The translations under genes were made by a program, and so were the position numbers. A stretch of DNA of 64,000 nt from Phragmites australis (lineage: Eukaryota; Streptophyta; Magnoliopsida; Poales; Poaceae): positions 20,935,501 to 20,999,500 of the forward strand of contig NC_084932.1 in assembly GCF_958298935.1 (NCBI RefSeq). The letters run 5' to 3'. Under the pieces are notes generated by a model, which saw only the letters and a program-made list of their open reading frames with translations, was not told the origin of the DNA and ran no database searches. The stretch's first letter is position 1. Every line of letters starts with the position of its first letter. Shown here piece by piece: positions 10,268-19,766 of the stretch.

Positions 10268-12125
10268 CTAGCTCAGTTTGTCCATAAAGACTATGCAAGT
10301 GAAATAGTATGGCTGCATATCCTTAGAACACTCAGCACTCTCCAATATAGACTCTAGCTCATGATTGCTCTTGGTTTTCACTTCAACATCCTTTTTGAGC
10401 AAAGAGCAATTCTTGTAAGTGCCTAAAAGAGTAGGTATAGACTCCTTCTCAAGGAACTTATTTTGAGCAATCTCAAGCCAACTTGTAACTTGATCATGTA
10501 GAGTCTGAAGCTCAGCAAGTTCAACCATGGCAACGAAACAACTCTCACACTCCTCATCCTTTTCCCTAGATCTAAGCAAAGCAACATCAGTCGACACAGA
10601 CTCATACCTAGCCCTAAGCTCCTTCAACTCACGAACCACTTTCTTAAATAACATATCTTGGCTAACAAGATCATCACTCAAGGTATCAATCTGAGCAGAG
10701 AGTTGGTCGTAGGAATGCAATACCTCAGAGGGATCAAGCTCGGGGTTGTTATTATTGTCGTCTCCATGAAACAAAGGCCAGTGAAGTCCTTGTACTTCTT
10801 CTTGTTCTTCACAGACTGCGCCTCCTCCTCCAAGCTCTCATCCTTACTTAAGGAAGTGTCGATGTCACTGAGAGTCGCTATAAAAGCCTGTGACACTGCA
10901 TTGGCTGCCTTCTTGGCCATCTTGCTGCAGTTCTTGAAGAAGGGCTTCTTGCTCTTATTGTGCTTGTCGTGGTCGTGGTTGCGGTCTTTCTTCTTCTTGA
11001 GCTTGGGGTAGTCCACATTGAAGTGAGTGATGTCACCATACTCAAAACAAGTACGAGAACCACCTCTTCTCTGGTCTCGTTGGTTGTTGTAGAAGTGAGT
11101 GAACTTCATGACGATCAAGGTAAGATCCTCATCATCAAGCACATCATCTGCTCCTCTGTAATAGAGACCAAGGAATTAAAAGCATCTTGCTCTTCTTGTG
11201 CTTGTTATGATCGTGCTTGCGGTATTCCTTCTTCTTCAGCTTGGGATAGTCCACATTGAAGTGAATGGTGTCACCACACTCAAAACAAGCACGAGAACTA
11301 CCTCTCCTTTGGTCTCGTCGGTTGTTGTAGAAGCGAGTGAACTTCATGACGATCAAGGCAAGATCCTCATCATCATGCACATCCATCTGCTCCTCTTTAA
11401 TAAAGACCAAGGAAGAAAAAGCAAATCCACCAGTTGAGGGGTTAGCACAAGAAACATCAACTCTAGCCTGACTACCACTGCTAGGTCCTGAAACCAATGC
11501 CATGTTCTGAGACAGAGGATTTTCTAGACCTGTTTTAGCCACCTTGGCTATTTCTGTGAATTTTAGCTTGCTGAAGAGTTCATCACAAGTCAATATGTCA
11601 TAACTAGATAACTCTTTAATGCTAGAGATTTTTACTTCCCGTATGCTATGGTCAAGAGCATAGAGAAGCTTAATAGCCCTCTCATGGTCAGAATAAGACA
11701 ATACCCTAGTGGATCTAAGGTTGCTAACAATTCCATCAAATCTTGTAAACATAGTATCCAAAAACTCCTTGGGTCCTTGCACAAACATATGATATTCTTG
11801 ACTGTATGTGCTCTGACGCGTATCCTTGATTTGGTCAGTGCCCTCATGAAATACACTAAGAGTGGACCAAATATCTCTAGCTATACAGAGGTGTTAAACT
11901 CTATCAAACTCATTACAACTCAGGTTGGTGAACAATATATTTCTAGCCTTTTTGTTAGCTTCATATTATTCAATCTGGGCCTGAGAAGTGCGAGTGATAG
12001 GAATATCATAGTTGGAGTCTACAACTTGCCTTATATTTCTTAGCTTAATAGATAAGCCTCCATGTGTACCTTGCAGAACGAAAATTCATGACCTTCAAAG
12101 AAATGAATCTTCCCATGTCTCTCCA
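10268..12125 (-). pseudogene. Copia gag pseudogene with duplicated zinc-knuckle segment
   Basis: The likely start is the minus-strand ATG at 12125, about 35 bases after the primer-binding site. It is followed by IHFFEGHEF and MEAYLL, the usual N-terminus of copia gag, then an in-frame stop. The UBN2-type gag domain is readable at 11788-11500 (FVQGPKEFLDTMFTRFDGIV). A zinc knuckle follows at about 11280-11315 as ACFECGDTIHFNVDY, which has lost the final Cys of CCHC. A second diverged copy lies at about 11040-11070 (TCFEYGDITHFNVDY). The two copies are parts of a tandem duplication of about 238 bp. A coiled-coil-like segment follows at 10774-10268. Gag would form the virus-like particle and bind RNA. 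Frame breaks make this non-functional. Confidence 0.75.
10945..11420. repeat. 238-bp tandem duplication within gag
   Basis: The landmark GTCCACATTGAAGTGA recurs at 11011 and 11249, and flanking landmarks (CTTCATGACGATCAAGG, CTCCTCATCATCA) recur at the same spacing. Copies differ at scattered positions, so the duplication is not recent. Confidence 0.85.
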
Positions 12126-12159
12126 TTGTCGCCAGCTAAGATCAACACGTGATTAAACT

Positions 12160-12174
12160 CAGCTTGATACCAAT
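12160..12174 (-). other. Copia primer-binding site (initiator-Met tRNA-like)
   Basis: The minus strand reads TGGTATCAAGCTGAG, close to the TGGTATCAGAGC complement of initiator-methionine tRNA used by copia elements. It lies next to the inner end of the right LTR. Confidence 0.6.
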
Positions 12175-12175
12175 T

Positions 12176-12714
12176 ATAGGATCAAGAATGACAACTAGAT
12201 AGAGGTGAATAGGCACCTTACGAACTTATTAAATGGCCTTTTCCAAATCTTTCATCCAACACTAGATCCTCTAAGAAAGCATGGCTCTCATGGATGGAAT
12301 TGAACACTAGATTCCATTGAAAATAAATCCATGCGTCAGCACATACAAAAGCTTGCAATTTGAGAAAGAAACACTGAAATCCAAGGAGATAGTCACCGGG
12401 TGAAAAAACTCTTCAAGTTGATGATTTAGATGTAAGGGAATTCAAGACCAATTCTTAATGTGAATTTTATGCCTCTAGCAACAAGAACTACTTCAACGTG
12501 GTGAAAAAATACAGCTCTCAAAATAAAACGAAAATCTCAATAAAAACCGAGAAACTTGCAACCAAGAAAGGGAGACGATAGAGGAAAACTAGAAGGAGAT
12601 GAAAAAAAATATAAGAGGAAACATAAACTTAATTTATTAAAGAGGAACACCCTGTTTTCGGCGGATTACAAAGTGTTTTTGCATACAAAAGCTCTTACCT
12701 AATACATAGGCTAA
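12176..12714 (-). repeat. Copia 5' LTR, partial
   Basis: The first 540 bp from the primer-binding site match the LTR at 4727-5063 in order, including GGAAACATAAACTTAATTT and CTAATACATAGGCTAA. Similarity stops abruptly at about 12714, so the outer part of this LTR has been lost. Confidence 0.6.
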
Positions 12715-13544
12715 TAAGTGCAAAATATATTAACATTTTTGTGCATAAGTGCAAAACAATGTACTATGTAAGTTGGGATGTCAAACAATGTGTGGCCGGC
12801 CAATTACTATTTCTTTTCTAACTTTGCGATATTTTAACCTACAGGGGTGAAATGATGTAATAATGGATAAGGCTATGTTCATATCATGATACAGAGACCG
12901 GAGCTGAAATGATCTAAAAAAAATGAGTGCTATGCTGCACAACTAAAACAACACCAGCCATGTATATTATCAGTGTCTACTTTTCGAGAAAATCAAATTA
13001 TTGTTAGACAGATAAAAATTGAAAATAGTACAGTGAATAATAGGCCTCTTGTATGCTACTATATATTTTACAAGTTACTTTTTGTATGTCTAGCTACTTT
13101 GAGAGAATGTTGTGTACGTCTGTACTTCTAGAGTAAAAAAACTGTACAAGTTGAGGATATGATGGAGTTTTTCAGGTTGTAGGAGCACTGGTTTTGACTC
13201 AAGTCAACTATTTAATATAAAATGAACTTGTTAACTAGAAATCCGCGACAAAGCAACCAAGCAAGCTTTTGGAGATTCCGGAAGCACTTTTGGAACTCCG
13301 TGTACAAGCAATCTATGGTAGCGAACCAAGTGGCCAGCCAGCATATCATCCATCCGGTACAGCCAATCTGTGAGCATACTCCATGACTGTTTGTCACATA
13401 AATATTAGCATGAACCTGCATAACTATGGTAAGATTTCTTATAAAATTATATATTTTTGTTGGATAAATATACACTTTTAGATTTAATTTAATTTCTAAA
13501 TAAGCCATGAACAGAAACTGATAAATACAAACTTAAATATGATA
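12715..13544. other. No recognised gene
   Basis: AT-rich DNA. A 98-codon minus-strand frame at 13212-13508 has no motif I can place and is not called. Confidence 0.3.
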
Positions 13545-13991
13545 TAGCGACCGTTCGACGTAGGTACATAGGTAACAGAACTATCATTACTATAGAATAG
13601 GTTGTCACTGCCAGTTTCAAGCTGGCATCATTGCCAGTTTTAGAATTTGTAGTGAATTAGCAATTATGAATTATCACTGCCTATTCTGAAACTAATAGGG
13701 ATAACTCAACTATCGTTGGCAGTTAATGCGTTGAACCGACAATGATAATGTATCTACATGTGTAAAATACTATACTAGGAACTCTTCAGCATGGGAATCT
13801 ATCCAAAGTTTGATCTCAAACTTTAGATAGAGACCCAATGCCGAAATATTCATGGTAGAGTATTTTAAATCTAAATGAATGGTGAAATGTTTCCGATAGA
13901 GTACTTTAAATCTAAATTCATGGTAGAAAGAATGAGCATTAGGATCAGTGTACCCTATGTTTCAAAACTGCTCAAAGCTCCTAGTTCCTAG
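13545..13991. repeat. Left remnant of GGTTCATA/ACCGACA-type repeat family
   Basis: Contains ATCACTGCC, CTATCGTTGGCAGTTAATGC and GAACCGACAATGATAATG, motifs that recur at 16938-17200 on the other side of the 13992-16209 element. The simplest reading is one older element split by the CACTA insertion. No terminal repeats were identified. Confidence 0.5.
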
Positions 13992-16209
13992 CACTACGTG
14001 AAAAAAGCTCATGGGTGATAGATAATAACCCTCTTGGGTGACGGGTCCCGCATCCGTCACCCGAATGCGTTACTGATGACTAGTCATTGGTAACAGGTCA
14101 TACCGTTACCCGTCATCTATGAGCATCTCCCATGTGCTGGGGTGACAAACATAAGTGATGGGTAACCTCTCAACCCGTCACTTATGTCCTAATATAAGTC
14201 TGCCACCCATGTGCTGGGAGGAATTACCCGTCACTTATGTGTATGTTACCCTATGAAAATATCCTATTTTCAGGCTGCATCCTGGAGCGTAACCAGGATT
14301 TAGCAGCCTTCTTCTCCTTGCAAACAACAGCAACACACCCAAATCTATATCGACAAACATGTGTATAAGAACTCGCTTCATCACATAATCTCAAAGGTTA
14401 CAAAGTTCCAATAAATTCATCACAGAATCATAAATGTTATAAAGTTCCGATCAACTCATATTACATATATAAGACCTCATAACCTAGGGATTCTATAGTG
14501 GAACTCGTTGTGTGAGCTTATGACTTCAGCCACCAAGAACTCTACGATCCGTCATCGAATCTTCGAAAGTGCACCTTCATTGAAAAAAAGAGCGTCAAAT
14601 TCCTGAATAATTTGACGCGTAACCAATATCATGTTATCATGAAATTAAACTAATTACTAAAATTAGTTACAAATAATATTGTATTGAACTTACATAGGAG
14701 GATTTGATATCCTTCATGCGGAGCGTGAGGAGCATGTTCCACGCAACATAGAATCTGCAGGTGTTACCCGGTTGTTGTTGGTGGCATTGCTGGAAAGAAA
14801 ATTTAGTGTTAGATAAAAAAGGAAAAAAGCATCAACAGAGAGCATTTAGTATCCTGTTAGGTAGCATTTATCGTGAACCCGGTCTTGTGTGTCAGTTTGC
14901 GGTCGGTTTTCGCGTCATATTCAGGTTGAGCTCGAATGTACTTGTCAAAAGCCCTACATAAGGATGGATTGATTAGGGAGCATTTGAATGTTAGAAAAGT
15001 TAAATATGTAAATAAGTCAGGTAGAACTTACGCGTCGAGCATTCCTTTTACAGAGCTGTAATCACGCTCTCCAGGTTTTCCTTTTCGTCCTACTGGTCTT
15101 GACGAGTCGAGGTAGAACACCAAGTCCCACTTGAGGCAAATGACTAGTAAGATCCAATGGCTATCGGTATTTTGGGCACCCATTAGGTACTGCATTTTGG
15201 AATATTGTTACATTGCCTTGACCACATGGTCCATAGCATAATCGGGGTGAAGTTGGATGGCCGATATTGTAATGACCTCAGGGTCAAGACATGCAATGAA
15301 ATGCTTATTCTTCTTTGTTTCTTTCATCAAGTGTCTAAAGATAACAACATAGTTAGATTCAAAATTTAGTGGTATTAATTAATGAATATTCAATTTCACG
15401 GAACTTACAATGTGAAGATTCGTAATAACGAAACGTCTATGCTATCAAGGTTGAAGAGGTCGTATAAGTCATTGAAACCCACAATAAAGTAGCCGTCGTC
15501 ATTACTTAAGACGTGTCATCATTTGTATTGTATGACTATGGATGTGGTATTGCTGTCTCTAGAAGCCTGCATGTAGTAATAATGCAGGTCGGCACATGCT
15601 TGTCCCGCCCTTGCTAAGCCATCTACCATCATCATGGGCTTCCCATATTGAAATTTCGTGTTGGCACTAGTCCACACTACTCCAATATCCATGGACTTCT
15701 TCGCCGGAACAATGGCCTTCAACATCTTCAGCAGGTTCTTCTTAGTGCCTTTCTTCTTAGCTCCCTTTTTCCTTCTTCTTTGGGCTCTTTGGGGGCGATT
15801 GGTTATGTTGAGTAACTATTTGTCCGCACAGTGACTAGCCAACTCTTTAAACAGAGCTATGTAACAGGTGACGGGTGATAATATTACCAGTCATTTATTA
15901 TTTGTTATAAGTGACGGGTCATGTTACGACTCGTCACTTATAACTGGTCCAGGGAGACCCATCACCTTTACCAAGTCATAAGTGACGGGTCGTAACATAA
16001 CCCGTCACTTATGACCAAATCATAAGTGACGGGTTTAGTTATTACACGTCACTAATGTTATAGGTGACAAGTAATATTATGACCCGTCACCTATTATTTG
16101 TTATCTGTAATGGGTAAATACATGGTCTTGACTTGAGATGACATAAGTGACGGGTCGTGTAATGACTCGTCACTTATGTGTGTCTCATTTGTTCGTTTTT
16201 CACGTAGTG
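13992..16209 (-). mobile_element. CACTA element, 2218 bp, transposase-less, carrying a Ulp1-like pseudogene
   Basis: The left end CACTACGTGAAAAA at 13992 and right end TTTTTCACGTAGTG at 16196-16209 are inverted copies. Subterminal arrays of GTGACGGGTC palindromes occupy about 14010-14260 and 15850-16190. The flanking triplets are TAG (left) and TGG (right), an imperfect duplication. The interior holds no TNP2 but a minus-strand gene related to the C-terminal peptidase of CACTA second genes. It would depend on a transposase supplied elsewhere, for example by a relative of the 1-1094 element. Confidence 0.85.
15040..15830 (-). pseudogene. Ulp1-like (C48) cysteine peptidase domain, CACTA cargo
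   Basis: Minus-strand segments line up with the Ulp1-like domain of plant CACTA second genes. A basic stretch (RRRKKGAKKKGTKKN) lies at about 15790-15730. It is followed by an exon at 15725-15519 (MDIGVVWTSANTKFQYGKPM), a segment at 15515-15410 (YFIVGFNDLYDLFNLDSI), and a segment at 15300-15040 (LDPEVITISAIQLHPDY then SHWILLVICLKWDLVFYLDS). The last contains the His of the peptidase triad and the Asp-equivalent in LDS; the catalytic Cys part is not seen. At least one in-frame stop (about 15210) and unclear splice sites suggest a pseudogene or a misassigned intron. In other organisms this fold cleaves SUMO-like proteins; its role in transposons is unknown to me. Confidence 0.65.
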
Positions 16210-16937
16210 TGGTAGAGCGGTTTTGTAGCATAAGGCGCTGATCCCTATGCTCAACTTTGATCCTAATTTGAAAACACAATCAACTTGAAACCGTAGTGAC
16301 AATATTAAATCTAAAAACACAATAATCTTAAAGCAAATATATCCATTACTCGTTTAGATCATATTATTAGCACAATCTTGAGCATGAAAATATGGGGCAA
16401 TAGACTCAGGAAATGGGGAGACGGGCTTAGGAGATGGGGAGATGGGGAGACATGCTCGGGAGATGGGCTCAAGGATGGTGTGACGATGAGATAGGGTGGT
16501 GTGACCGCGGTTAGTGATGGCTCAGGAGATGGGGAGAAAGGGAAGATGGGGAGATGGGGTGGTGCGGCCCTGGTTAGCACGGCCGTGAGGTTGACGATGA
16601 CTTGGGTGATAAAGAGACAGACTCGGGAGATGGGGAGAGGGGCTCGAGAGATGGGGTGATGGGGCGTTGCGGCCACGAGATCGGTGATGACTTGGAAGAT
16701 GTGGATACCAGGCGACGATGAGACAGGGCAGCGCGGCTGCAGTCGGCATGACTGTGAGGTTGGCGACGGCTCGGGAGATGTGGAGACAGGGAAGACGAGC
16801 TTGAGGGGTAGAGATGGTCGATTGGCGGCGGTGACTATCGCACCATTTCGATTGCGACTACCTGCCGGGTTCGATTGTTAGAGAGTGAAGGGAAATGGGG
16901 AGCGGAGTGAGGGAGATGGGCTCGGGATTTATAGAAG
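16210..16937. other. GGGGAGATGGG-rich low-complexity tract
   Basis: From about 16390 to 16920 variants of CTCGGGAGATGGGGAGA recur irregularly. Apparent reading frames here come from the repetition. No gene is supported. Confidence 0.55.
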
Positions 16938-17210
16938 GATTATCACTGTCGGTTCATAATAGTTTAATTATTGATATATTAGTGAGATTATGAACCGACA
17001 GTGATAATCGTTATCACTATCAATTTGTATTCTAAACTGATAGTGAAATATCAGTGTCAGTTCATAGCTAGAATCGGCAATGATTGTGGCTATCACTATC
17101 GGTTCTTAATGGCTCAATATTAAATCTATCGATTCAGCTTATGAAACAGTAATCATACCTTATCACTGCCGGTTATTACCGTACCAATAGTCAAAGGGGG
17201 GCAGGGATGA
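16938..17210. repeat. Right remnant of GGTTCATA/ACCGACA repeat family with perfect hairpin
   Basis: A 22-bp perfect inverted repeat has arms at 16939-16960 and 16987-17008, centred on CACTGTCGGTTCATA, with a 26-bp loop. Related diverged units follow to about 17200. This is subterminal-type DNA of a CACTA-like element. Confidence 0.6.
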
Positions 17211-18331
17211 CACCTTTTACAGTCGTATACATATGAAATACTTGAATCCAGTTGCTAACACGAACGTCACTGAACTACTCAACATGGTAAACAATACTAA
17301 ATAGAGATTGATCACAGCGCTAGTACTGATCGGCAGATTGAAATGCAGAAGGTGATGGTGATGTAGGAGATGATGACATCCAGGAAGTAGAACATGAGTG
17401 CTTGATGGCGATGAGGAAGCAAATCATAAGCACATGATGGTGACGGGGAAGCAGACTATGAGTAGTCGCTTAGAGCACTTCCCAAAAATTTTATTCGGAG
17501 ACCTGCTCTCCTGATCGCTAGTGCACGCTAGCGCAGTGGGGCGGAATAGACGACCTGTGGTGGTGCAACAGAGAGAAATAGGCAAAACCATAATTATGTA
17601 TATGTTTTGTGGTTGATTATCCCTAGCTCTAGAAATTATTGGAGTTTGAGCTATGGATAGATTGAGGGTCTTTTGTTTAGGTATCTTGTTTTATTTTGCA
17701 CCAAAAAATAAATATTTAAACAACTTTATTTTATTCTATACACTCTAAATCCTACATAAATATCAGAGCTGAAGCTATACCAAACAAGATCTTAACCAAC
17801 ATGATTTTCATATATATCTGTTTGTCCACACAACAAAATAATAAAACTGCAAAAGGAGATTGTACTTGTGCAAGCTACTGGACCCAATTTTCGCAGATCA
17901 TTCACGCATGTATCATGTGCCTGTGCCCCACCACGGCCGCAGCAAGGCCAGATGAGCACACATGTGTGTTCTGCTTGTGCTCTCATTCACACATGCTAAC
18001 TGGATGGAGGAGACAACTCCTTTTTAGTTGGTTTCCTCCACATCCATTAGTAAGTTGGGACTAAAAGATACACCTCACCTTTATTTAGTTAGGCATTTGA
18101 GATTTATTTAGAATTTTTTTTTAAATATAATGATCTAGGCTCGTATATCTAACATTTTAGATAATAGAAAAATTTATAGCATCTGCATAATGAGATGCAC
18201 AGCCTTCTATGAAATTCGTATGTTCCAAACTCGCCGTTGTTTTGCTTCATTATATCAGGCAGCACACCTTGTTTTATATAAATACAAAACTATACGTACA
18301 TTTCTAGAGGAGGATCGCTCTTGCCTAGAGC
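17211..18331. other. Low-copy intergenic DNA
   Basis: No transposon termini and no protein motifs recognised. It lies downstream of the minus-strand TPD1-like gene. Confidence 0.4.
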
Positions 18332-18337
18332 TTTATT
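18332..18337 (-). terminator. Candidate polyadenylation signal of TPD1-like gene
   Basis: The minus strand reads AATAAA about 135 bases downstream of the stop codon at 18472. Position fits; function is inferred. Confidence 0.4.
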
Positions 18338-18471
18338 GCGCTATAATTTTGCAACTCTCTTGCTCTCACAAACGCACACTGGCACACTATACTTATCCAT
18401 TAGAACACTGTATCAAAGATAACAACCTGCTGTATGCTGGCCACCCTGGACTCCACCGAGGCATCTTTGGT

Positions 18472-19122
18472 TTACTTGCACTGGCCGTCTACCTCCAAGC
18501 TCCTGGGAGTCATATCGAAGAAGTGGTCCCAGGCGTACTGGAAGCTGACGGTGGCCATGCTCGCTATCGGCTCGCCGCCGTTCACGAGGTAGAGTACTCC
18601 TCCGTCGTCGGCGCGGAACACTGCTGGATCGACCTCCACCGTGGTCGCGAAGCCCTTGCAGTCGAGGCGCACGTTCCTGACGGCGCACGGGCACAGGTTC
18701 TTCACCTCCACCTCGAACACCGTGTCGGCGGCGGCCACCGTAGTGCCGGTGTTGATGGTCTGAACCTGGATGCTGGACGTGTCGCATCGCTCACCATTTG
18801 TTCCTGATATTGGTATGTGTAAAAGATAAGTAATGAAAGTTGGAATGTATCGAGAGTATGAGCAATAAAATAATTGACGCTTGGAATCTCGACGAGGGAA
18901 ATTGCTTTACGTTTTTCCAATTTGAACCAAAACTTATTAGTACGCATCAATATCTCCTCCATCCAAATACACCCTCGGTAAACATTTGTTCACATGTACG
19001 AATAGCACCTTTGCTTACACAATCAGCTCGTGGAACTGCAAGACTTAATTACCTTGAAGAAGGACGATGAAGAAGAGAGCGAGGATCAGAAGCTCTTGCA
19101 CTTCCTTTTGCTGTGTGGCCAT
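18472..19122 (-). CDS. TPD1-like small secreted protein
   Basis: Two exons: 19122-19053 (ATG at 19122) and 18803-18472, with a 249-bp intron that starts GTAATT and ends ATATCAG, phase 1. The product is 133 aa. Residues 1-23 (MATQQKEVQELLILALFFIV...) form a signal peptide. The mature part has IQVQTINTGT, VFEVEVKNLCPCAV, VEVDPAVFRADDGGVLYLVN, GGEPIASMATVSFQYAWDHF and a final GQC. This is the TAPETUM DETERMINANT1 fold, whose founding members are apoplastic ligands of leucine-rich-repeat receptor kinases in anther development. Oddly, the family's usual DDCLVNDG motif is VLYLVNGG here, so one of the conserved cysteines is missing and five remain. This may be a diverged paralogue rather than the anther ligand. 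It has a TATA box, no stops and consensus splice sites. Retrotransposon DNA begins about 640 bp beyond the start codon. Confidence 0.85.
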
Positions 19123-19210
19123 ATCTCTGCTTTTGCAGACCAGACCCGTGGAATTTATTTGTGATCACCAGCTAACTTGCTTTGCGGTGAAGTTGCTGCA
19201 CGGCTGTGTG

Positions 19211-19222
19211 CTCTATTTATAG
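19211..19222 (-). promoter_or_regulatory. TATA box of TPD1-like gene
   Basis: The minus strand reads CTATAAATAGAG, an almost ideal plant TATA element, about 90 bases upstream of the ATG at 19122. Confidence 0.75.
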
Positions 19223-19761
19223 GGACAGTGAGGGACATGGCTCCATCGATCAGTAGGAATCTGTAATCCAGCATTTGGCTGTCGCTTTCTTCGTGTCCCC
19301 ATTGACCCGAACATAGACGACCCCTGTTACTTGAATATAAATTACTTCACCTTCTTTCCTTCACAGCTAAGTACATCCATGTATGCCATTGGAAGTAGCA
19401 AAAGTGACAAAGAGGAGATGATAAGAAAAATGGGCCACATTGCTTAATTCAATTCCTTCCTTGCAGATTACTTTTAACTAGAAGCATATTATAAGACTTG
19501 TAGACAAATAATCCTTGTCACTCATATACTCAACTACTCTTTGTCATACATATAAACTCAACTACTCCTTATATTATTCTAGAGACAATAGTGGTGGGTC
19601 CAACATTTAACTATGGGTGTATATAGCTAAAAAATTAATTCGATAATAACCAAGCTAGGTCGCATATTTGGATCACCGGGAGCTAATTGAACTTTGAGAT
19701 GGTAGAGTGCGATAGTGAAAACTACTGAAATTTTAATAACTACTGACATCACCAACTATTA
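19223..19761. other. Upstream region of TPD1-like gene
   Basis: AT-rich, low-copy-looking DNA with no recognised element. It contains a CACTCATATACTCAACTACT-type short repeat around 19518-19570. Confidence 0.4.
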
Positions 19762-19766
19762 CATAT

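Larger units (their letters stand above)
4727..12714 (-). mobile_element. Degenerate copia LTR retrotransposon (minus orientation)
   Basis: Read on the minus strand the order is: partial 5' LTR (12714 to 12176); a primer-binding site resembling the initiator-Met tRNA complement (TGGTATCAAGCTGAG, about 12160-12174); gag (12125 to about 10268); decayed protease motif and gag-pre-integrase (about 9480 to 8910); polypurine tract AAGGGGGAGAT (about 7758-7769); and 3' LTR (7757 to 4727). Integrase core, reverse transcriptase and RNase H are missing, so it is a non-autonomous deletion derivative. Matching LTR segments 12360-12714 and 4727-5063 are clearly homologous but diverged, so the insertion is old. 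Confidence 0.75.

Noticed and set aside
13741..13991. MITE with CTAGGAACT inverted ends
   Set aside because: The inverted match is only about 9-10 bp, there is no duplication, and the right copy ends at the CACTA insertion site, so it may be chance.
16359..16881. Several proline/serine-rich frames
   Set aside because: Translation of irregular GGGAGATGGGGAGA repeats; no independent evidence for a gene.
18190..18807. 205-codon plus-strand open frame
   Set aside because: Antisense to exon 2 of the TPD1-like gene, which has a signal peptide, splice sites, TATA box and family motifs. The open frame follows from GC-rich codons.
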